A DNA stretch of 64,000 nucleotides from Emydura subglobosa (Eukaryota > Chordata > Testudines > Chelidae), in NCBI GenBank assembly GCA_007922225.1, contig ML679974.1:9877255-9941254 (forward strand), given 5' to 3'. Within the stretch, counting starts at the first letter, position 1. Every line of letters begins with the position of its first letter. Shown in pieces: positions 57,610 through 64,000 of this stretch. The notes beneath the pieces are model-generated. The model worked only from the letters and a program-made list of their open reading frames with translations, was not told the origin of the DNA and did no database searches. The position numbers were made by a program, and so were the translations under genes.

Positions 57610-58950
57610 TGGACTTGAGACTGGACGTCTAAACTGAGACAGAGACCAGTGTAGTTGTAGATACCATGGAAGGGGTGTATTAGTGACAATGATGCTCTGA
57701 ATGCTGTAAATGAGCTACTATTTTTGAAAACAGAGAATTGCTTAAAGATAACTTTTTTTTTAAGAAAGAGAATTCAGAAAATTCCTTTTATTCATAAAGC
57801 AGCTAGTACAAAACACTAGTATCCGCAACAATTCAGCTTTCTCTGATCAATGAAGGGAAAAGGAGAGAGCGTGATAAATGAAAATGGCAGTAGGTCTCTT
57901 ATCACATTGGGGTTATACTTGTCACAGGTACTGGAGAGAGAAAATGATTCATCCTTTACCACTGGTACCTCCTTACTTGATAGTATTTACACATGTAAAT
58001 CAATAAAAAATGTTTGCAATATGTCAGCTAGGCAGGCTGCTGAATCTCCAATGATTGACGATAACACTCAATACAATTCTGTTTTACCAAAGCCACTAGA
58101 GATGTCATGGAACTAAAAACATAACACAGAGATAATTGATATAAAGGCCAGTGCTGCACATTATAAGGAAACAACTACAAGTGCAATATTAGCTGGCAAG
58201 CCATAGTCTCTATAGCGCAAATTAGGCAGAAAGTTTGAAAGAACCTACCACATGCTCACAATGCCAACAAGGTGTAGCTACAACTTAAAACTACCAATCA
58301 TGCCATATTGGGAAGGAAGATATTAGGAAGTAGTGGCCCCTGTACACGTGGACAAGGTCTTCATCTTCTTGCCTCATACCCCTCCCTGCAACGCTCTCAG
58401 CACCTCTTTTATTTAGCTTGGGCTCAAGTTTTGGAAACTAAATTATATTGTGAGAAGTCCAGCCTCTCAAGCTGCGACATTAATAAGACACCACCAATTC
58501 TGAGTGAACTTGAACTAAAATCAGGCAATCTCTGCTTTACTGTTTTTCACCTAAGATGCTATCTTATAAAATGCCTAAGTTACTCAGGGGGAATAATTTA
58601 TATATGTCTCATTGGTGATGTGCCCAATGAAAAAAAAATGACTAAGCAGATCAACTTCTGAATCATGGGCAATGTGCACAATAAATCTGTATCTGCGGTG
58701 TGACTTTGTTAAGCTATTCAAAGATATAGCTACACAAGATTTAGAGGAAGAAAAATGCACAGTTTTGATATAGAAGCTATACACCCCCTACCATCAAAAA
58801 ATAAAATATTAAAGAGAAGACAACACATGGTCAATAGTTAAGGGAAATTGAAGGACGTGACAGGGGGAAGACTTTATAAAAGACATTCAATGAGCTCGAA
58901 TTAACTAGGAGTAAACAAAATTACATGTATTTAAAACCCATCGTGCTTTT
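57610..58950. other. No gene supported
   Basis: Contains two chance frames (57850-58116 and 58308-58661, both plus) without recognised motifs or convincing splice flanks. Confidence 0.4.
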
Positions 58951-58964
58951 GTTTCCATCAGCCT

Positions 58965-59016
58965 TCCTCTGGAATAACTCCATTGAGAATAATAGATTTG
59001 TTCTGGATTTAGGCCA

Positions 59017-59053
<37 letters not shown>

Positions 59054-59165
59054 GCCCACATTTAAACATACATTGCATCTGGCAGAGCATATGTCACGCC
59101 AAATTTAGTCTTGGTGTAAGCAGGCACAACTACAATGGATTTTAGTGGACTTGTACCAGGAGTAC
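58965..59165. repeat. Dispersed palindromic repeat interrupted by a 30-base A run
   Basis: TCTGGAATAACTCCATTGAG and CTGGATTTAGGCCAGTGTAA are followed by A30 (59021-59050) and then TTGGCCCAC. The non-A parts match a common amniote dispersed repeat (GGAGTAACTCC, CCAGTGTAA, TCTGGCCC). The A run could be slippage expansion inside it. Confidence 0.45.
59021..59050. repeat. poly(A) run of 30
   Basis: Thirty consecutive A, directly visible. No LINE or SINE body ends at it, so it is not an obvious retrotransposon tail. Confidence 0.8.
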
Positions 59166-60890
59166 ATTTTGCCTATGACAGTCATAATAGAAGCCTAGTT
59201 GTAATTACAGATGATTGGAAAGTGTCTTCCTCCCTGGGGAAGATTTAAACTTTTCAGTTTAAAAAAAAAAAAATCAAAATCAAAATATTTTCATCTAGAA
59301 ATGCTGCCATGGTGCCACGAGAGAGCTGTGGTTTTGATATCTGATACTCCCGTTCTCCTTTATAGGCCAAGTTCAGTGGTCAGACTGTATCTTGTAAGCA
59401 CCAGGTTTCCCTCTTTGGTGTGGGGAGGTGGTACATCTTGAGAGTCTTGAGATTCCAGTGCATCAAGGAATGAAGTCCAGTTGGAGAGCCTACATCACAA
59501 AGGGGAATGAAATCGTAGGGCAACTAAACTACAACTTCCCAGGAGGAACAATGGTTGCATACCTGAATTGAAACATTTTAGGTTTTTTGGCTGATATTTA
59601 ATGTATTTATTTTTACTAAAAGCAGACACTTGTTGAGAAGTTTCATTTAATTGAAAACCTAATTTAGCATCCAAAAGCAGTTTGGAAGGAACCTTTTTGG
59701 CCAGCGCTACTTAGATGGCAAAGTTGTGCCCTTATCTACTTTCCAGTACATTAAACTTAGGTCGAACAAACAAAATCAGTGAAGTCAAATATCCCCTCTC
59801 CAAATAATATTTTCATCTTTCTTCACATCTATCCAGCCATTCAAGATTTTAATTTATCCCTTCTTTTGCACCCAAACAGGGTAATTAATCCTTGCCAATG
59901 TCAGTGTCAATTTTTTTTTCTGAAACACAGGCTAAATAAACTAAACTAATCAACTTTTGCTTTGTGACAACTATTCCAGTGAACAAAAATAAGAACAAAC
60001 CTCTTTTCCTTAATGTAATTATCTGAAACACATTCTTCATCAACAACAAAAGCATCAGCTAAAATCAGACACCATATTCTTCATGCAGCAGAATTTTATA
60101 ACGCTGTAAATTTAAGCTATTTTTTAAAAAACCAACACTAATTAATGAGCACCTACAGTAAATCCAGTGTACCTTTTTATTATTATTATTATTATTATTA
60201 TAGTATTGCAATTTTAGGCCCCAAACCCTACTCTCAAATATTACCAATGCAGGGTTGCCAATGTCTTCAAGGTAGAACTAAATTAAACTGTAACTACTGT
60301 GGACTTGGATTAAATTAAATGTCTTCATTTTGAATTTTTTTCACCATTTCTAGCCATATCAGGGATAAGGGAGAAAGTTAACAGCATTGTCATCATGATG
60401 TATTGGTATTATGGTTGCACCTGAGGGACCGTCATGGATCAGGGCCCTAGTGGGCTATGCACAGTTCTGTCAAAGAAATGTATGCTACATTTAGTAGATT
60501 ACATTTGCTAGACAAATCTGTAATGCTGGATATTTAGCAAAGTCACCTCCACTAACCTCTTCTAAATACATGAGACTCTCCTTACACTTCCCTCATGCAG
60601 CGATCATGCACTTTGCTGATGGTCCCCATTCCCCTGCTCTGTGACTCCCCCTATATCAACAGAGAGAAAGCTGGGGAAGTAATTGTTGGCTGGTCATCTC
60701 CTTGGTCCAGTCTGACACACTGATACAAAGGGTCAAGAACTGGTCCAGACAGAACCTCCTAGAGAGATGAGCATGAGGAGACCCCACTGACCAGGCCAAC
60801 TGCTCTGAAGAGTTGCTGACCAGTGAAATCACTGCAAATTTAGCTGACCTAACAATCTTAGTCTCAGATACGCTTCTTATTGGCTCCAAA
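59166..60890. other. No gene supported
   Basis: AT-rich, with a (TTA)n tract at 60178-60201 and a scrap of dispersed repeat at about 60420-60480 (TCATGGATCAGGGCCCTAGT). Confidence 0.4.
60178..60201. repeat. (TTA)8 microsatellite
   Basis: A pure trinucleotide tract of about eight units. Confidence 0.85.
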
Positions 60891-60894
60891 TACC

Positions 60895-60985
60895 CAAGGG
60901 GCTCATGCTGGACTCTTACAGTAGCACCTAAAGGCCATAACCAGGTTGGGCCCCATTGTGTTAGGCTCTGTACTGCAGGTTTTTT
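60895..60985 (+). repeat. Amniote dispersed repeat fragment
   Basis: TTACAGTAGCACCTAAAGGC, AACCAGGTTGGGCCCCATTG and TGTTAGGCTCTGTACTGCAG. Same old repeat family as 55780-55990, better preserved at its centre. Confidence 0.5.
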
Positions 60986-63670
60986 CCAGTGAACTGAGCT
61001 TCTTACACTGGAATTCCAGCCTGTAACACTGTACACTCCTTTCAAGCCTCCCACATCATCTGCCGCTTGACTGGCTCAGAAGGAATTCATGAAGGACAAA
61101 AGAGCTAGCTTTGTTTTTTGAGACCTGCAGATTTCACAGAGAATGGAATCAGACGTAATTTAGATTCCTTTCCCAATCTAGAGGCAAGACAAAACCTCCA
61201 GATTTGCTGCAGAGACCCTGGTAGCACTCTAGAATCATGAATACCACCATGCTGGAAAACATGAATTCCACAATACAGAAGTCCTATCTCCCTCCTCCCT
61301 CCACTACCTCATCTAAGCATAATAGAAGCATCTATGCAATCAAAACAACAGGGAACTATGCTTTTATTCATCACTAAGCACTTTCCATGGTAATGTATAC
61401 AGAAGTGTGAGCTTTAGATGCTTGGTAGAAATATGTGAAGATCTACGGGCCATGAGTTATCTGAACACAGTTTCTTACAGGTCCCTCTTCCTGCTTATGT
61501 TTGACTATGGAGATAATCCACTGAAGTGGACATACGATAATTTTCTCTTCCATATACACTTCCCATCTCATTGTCTCTATCTCTCACATGCACACACTTA
61601 CTTTAGTGGACAGAATTTTCTAATCTTATTAGATGAAAACAAATCATCTGGGAGCACTAAAAATTTTCTTTCTGGAGCAATTTAGAGGATTTTTCTCTCT
61701 CAGAATTATTGGGCTCAGTTTTATTTTAAACCATTTTTTAATTACCTGAAAACATGCCAGACTGGACTTTCATGTCAATTAACCAGTGCCAATATTCTGT
61801 CTAAGTGTACTATAAACTGTGATCAATTGTAATTTGTCAATTGTAGCTTCCATTGGTGTGACAAATAACTCTGGACTAGTTAATCTTTTAAACATAATAG
61901 TATTCTACTACTTTGATAGATTACTATATTGTAGTTTGTACAGGTTTATCAGCTGAAATTTCTTTTTTAAAACAATCCAGAAATAATCCTCCACTTCTTT
62001 AGATTACAAGTCGTAACGCATGCCATTCACTTCCCAGTGCATAATTATGTGGGTCAGTTGCTTCTGACTGAATAAAATATATAGGAGATATTTTCTAATA
62101 AACAAGATAAACACCTCATTACTGTTTCAATAGATCCCTGAACCTGAAATGGGTTCAGACCATACTAGCATGGTGAATTGAGTATCAGTTAATAAAAAAA
62201 GTTTCTGTTTGGTGTTTCCTTTATTTGTATTTTAGAACTCCTATTACTGCAACATTCTACTTTGTGTCTATGTTACAAAGACAATTTTAATTTAAAAAAA
62301 TATCTACTATTGAGACTAGATGATGCCTGTAAAGGACATCTATGGCTGAAATAGCAAGACATTTCCCGAGTGTCCACTCCCTAAGAGTCACCTTAGTGTG
62401 CATTGTCATCTAAACAAGGTTGATGTGATTGCAAAAGTGGACACTTATTGAACTTTCGATTCCTGACCTCAGCTAACAATTTGAAACTGGCTCTAAATTT
62501 TCCCTTTCAGTCTTAACACACAAGATGTTTCTACTTGAAAAAGTGCATAGGCTGCAGTTTTCAGCAATATACTCTCAAAAAGTCAATTTCACCTTTTGGC
62601 AGCCCTGAGGGAATCCAGATGACTTTAAAGTGTAATAGCTTAGAATAAGGATGATAGTTTAAAAAAAAAAAAAAAAAGTTGTTTTTAGCTAAGTAAAATA
62701 AAACTACAAGAAAATAGTTAATGGTAAATTTTTTGTTTACAATAAAGAGATTAAAATAAGAGTTCTAGTTATCTTGAAGTGAATTTAAAAGCGTTGCACT
62801 GCAGCACAATGAAAAATTGAAACAGAACGCCCTGCTGACTCAGAGATAAATGAAACATCAAAATTGTAGTAAATATTTAAGGTTACACTGACAAGTTACC
62901 TTGGCATTAAATCATTGATTTTCTGCTTTTATGTATCTCTTCTGATAAAAATATACTCACTCTAAAAAGGTGAAGAAGAGCTTTTGTATCAAGAAACACA
63001 TAAAAATCTACACGACTGCTGTGACTATAGCAGCAAATTTTGCTGGACTAAAAGGGTGGAAAAAATACAGGAATAAGAAAATATTAAAACCCTAATCTCA
63101 GGCAAAAAATTGGAGGTGAGGGGAGAAGTGTGATTGAAAATAAACGTGGAAATCTACACAATTTCAAATTCTACTTTTTCAAACAGATGTGATTTGCAGT
63201 ATTTAAAAAGAGGAAAAAACATCTTACAGAGATTACTATTATATGATCATTTGCTATTCTTTTAGGTAGGTTTGGTTAGGTAGATTTTGGTTTTTAAATT
63301 AGTATCTTAGCAGGTTTTTTAATTCATCTGAACTGTTAAAAGCTTTTATTAATGATAAGGGGGGAAAAAAAGAGTAAAAGGCCTTCCTAAAAGCATGGAC
63401 AGTTCACATGATCACTATAAATACCACGAGGTCCATCCAATGTTGAAGTATGAATTGTGAACATACAATGGGGCATGTAATGTCATTTATTGGGATACAG
63501 AAAACAAATGTCATTTCCAATTTCAGACAGACAAATTATTTTATTTAAAACAAATGCTTATAGATGAAATCCATCACAGAAGAGAATTACCAATTATTTA
63601 AAATTTCTACATGAATATTCAGTCAAAACTAAAACTCATGGCATCCCCTGCTAGTGCAGTAATTAAGCAT
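60986..63670. other. No gene supported
   Basis: AT-rich with a 17-base A run at 62661-62677. Short frames only (for example 61407-61685), without motifs. Confidence 0.4.
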
Positions 63671-63674
63671 TCAG

Positions 63675-63899
63675 ACCAGTAAACAGCGTGGTTGGAATGA
63701 TTTTATGACAAATGACCTAAAGCATATCAACCATAAAAACTCAGCCCTGCAAAAATCCCTCAAGCCCAGGAAGCTCAATCAATGTGAAATAGATGGCAAC
63801 TACAGTGATGGCAGCATTCACTCACTCTCAACTCTGCATAAATCTGATGGCAGGCAGTTTTCCTCCATTAACTTCTACACACAAAAAACAAAGGCTTGA
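63675..63899 (+). CDS. Weak candidate terminal exon (gene unidentified)
   Basis: After a possible acceptor AAGCATTCAG (ends 63674) an open frame of 74 codons runs to TGA at 63897-63899. It contains TSKQRGWNDFMTNDLKHINH, then KSLKPRKLNQCEIDGNYSDG and SIHSLSTLHKSDGRQFSSIN. The composition is polar and protein-like, and an ATG at 63705 also gives a 64-residue frame. The pyrimidine tract is poor and no family is recognised, so chance is quite possible. Its phase does not fit the donor at 48040. Confidence 0.2.
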   Translation, partial: TSKQRGWNDFMTNDLKHINHKNSALQKSLKPRKLNQCEIDGNYSDGSIHSLSTLHKSDGRQFSSINFYTQKTKA

Positions 63900-64000
63900 G
63901 AAGCATAATGAACAAGAAGATGCAGAGTTTTTTAAAGAAAGCCAACTTAGAAACAAAGTGTACTAATTCAGTTGGTTCAGAAGAAAAGCTAAGTAGATGA

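Noticed and set aside
60656..61054. 132-residue minus-strand ORF
   Set aside because: Overlaps the dispersed repeat at 60895-60985, so the frame is repeat-derived.
1..64000. tRNA, rRNA, CRISPR array, prophage or bacterial operon
   Set aside because: No cloverleaf-like segment, no rRNA core, no regularly spaced direct repeats and no dense same-strand ORFs; the sequence is clearly a vertebrate-type nuclear genome.

Overview
This 64 kb window looks like intergenic or intronic DNA from a large, AT-rich amniote genome, most probably a turtle (Testudines); a crocodilian is the next best fit. The taxon call is inference. It rests on the combination of degraded DIRS-type tyrosine-recombinase retrotransposons, a CR1 LINE copy of the turtle/crocodilian type, LTRs with TGTGACAGG/CCTG-CACA ends, and CORE-SINE/MIR-like remnants and short palindromic repeats familiar from those genomes. 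There is no operon-like gene packing, no rRNA, tRNA or CRISPR array that I can see, and no complete protein-coding gene.

Layout. 1-3420: minus-strand DIRS element cut by the left edge, with gag, zinc knuckle, reverse transcriptase and RNase H pieces broken by stops and an apparent internal deletion. 3500-9000: a run of palindromic, MITE-like repeats, including one repeat split by three other insertions (5990-6790). 9000-11700: sparse, with an unclassified GC-richer block. 11770-15355: a second minus-strand DIRS copy, followed by CORE-SINE/MIR-like pieces. 15960-27900: mostly unique-looking AT-rich DNA with scattered remnants. 27906-35500: a CR1 3' end, palindromic repeats and a CR1 ORF2 fragment (34480-35095) beside an unusual perfect inverted repeat. 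39163-41086: a nearly 2 kb antisense CR1 whose RT motifs can still be read. 45559-46164 and 53071-53772: two solo LTRs bounded by short target-site duplications.

The most gene-like signal is a pair of plus-strand candidate exons at 47894-48039 and 57106-57256. The first has a good acceptor and a strong donor (AA|GTAAGC) and stays open throughout. The second has a strong pyrimidine-rich acceptor and an open frame that ends at a TGA. Their phases match exactly (2 nt + 1 nt completing a Lys codon). If real, they are the last two coding exons of a plus-strand gene whose earlier exons lie upstream. I could not name the protein, and no search could be run. A weaker terminal-exon candidate lies at 63675-63899. 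Everything else that is annotated is mobile-element debris or simple sequence, so the elements do not form a working pathway.
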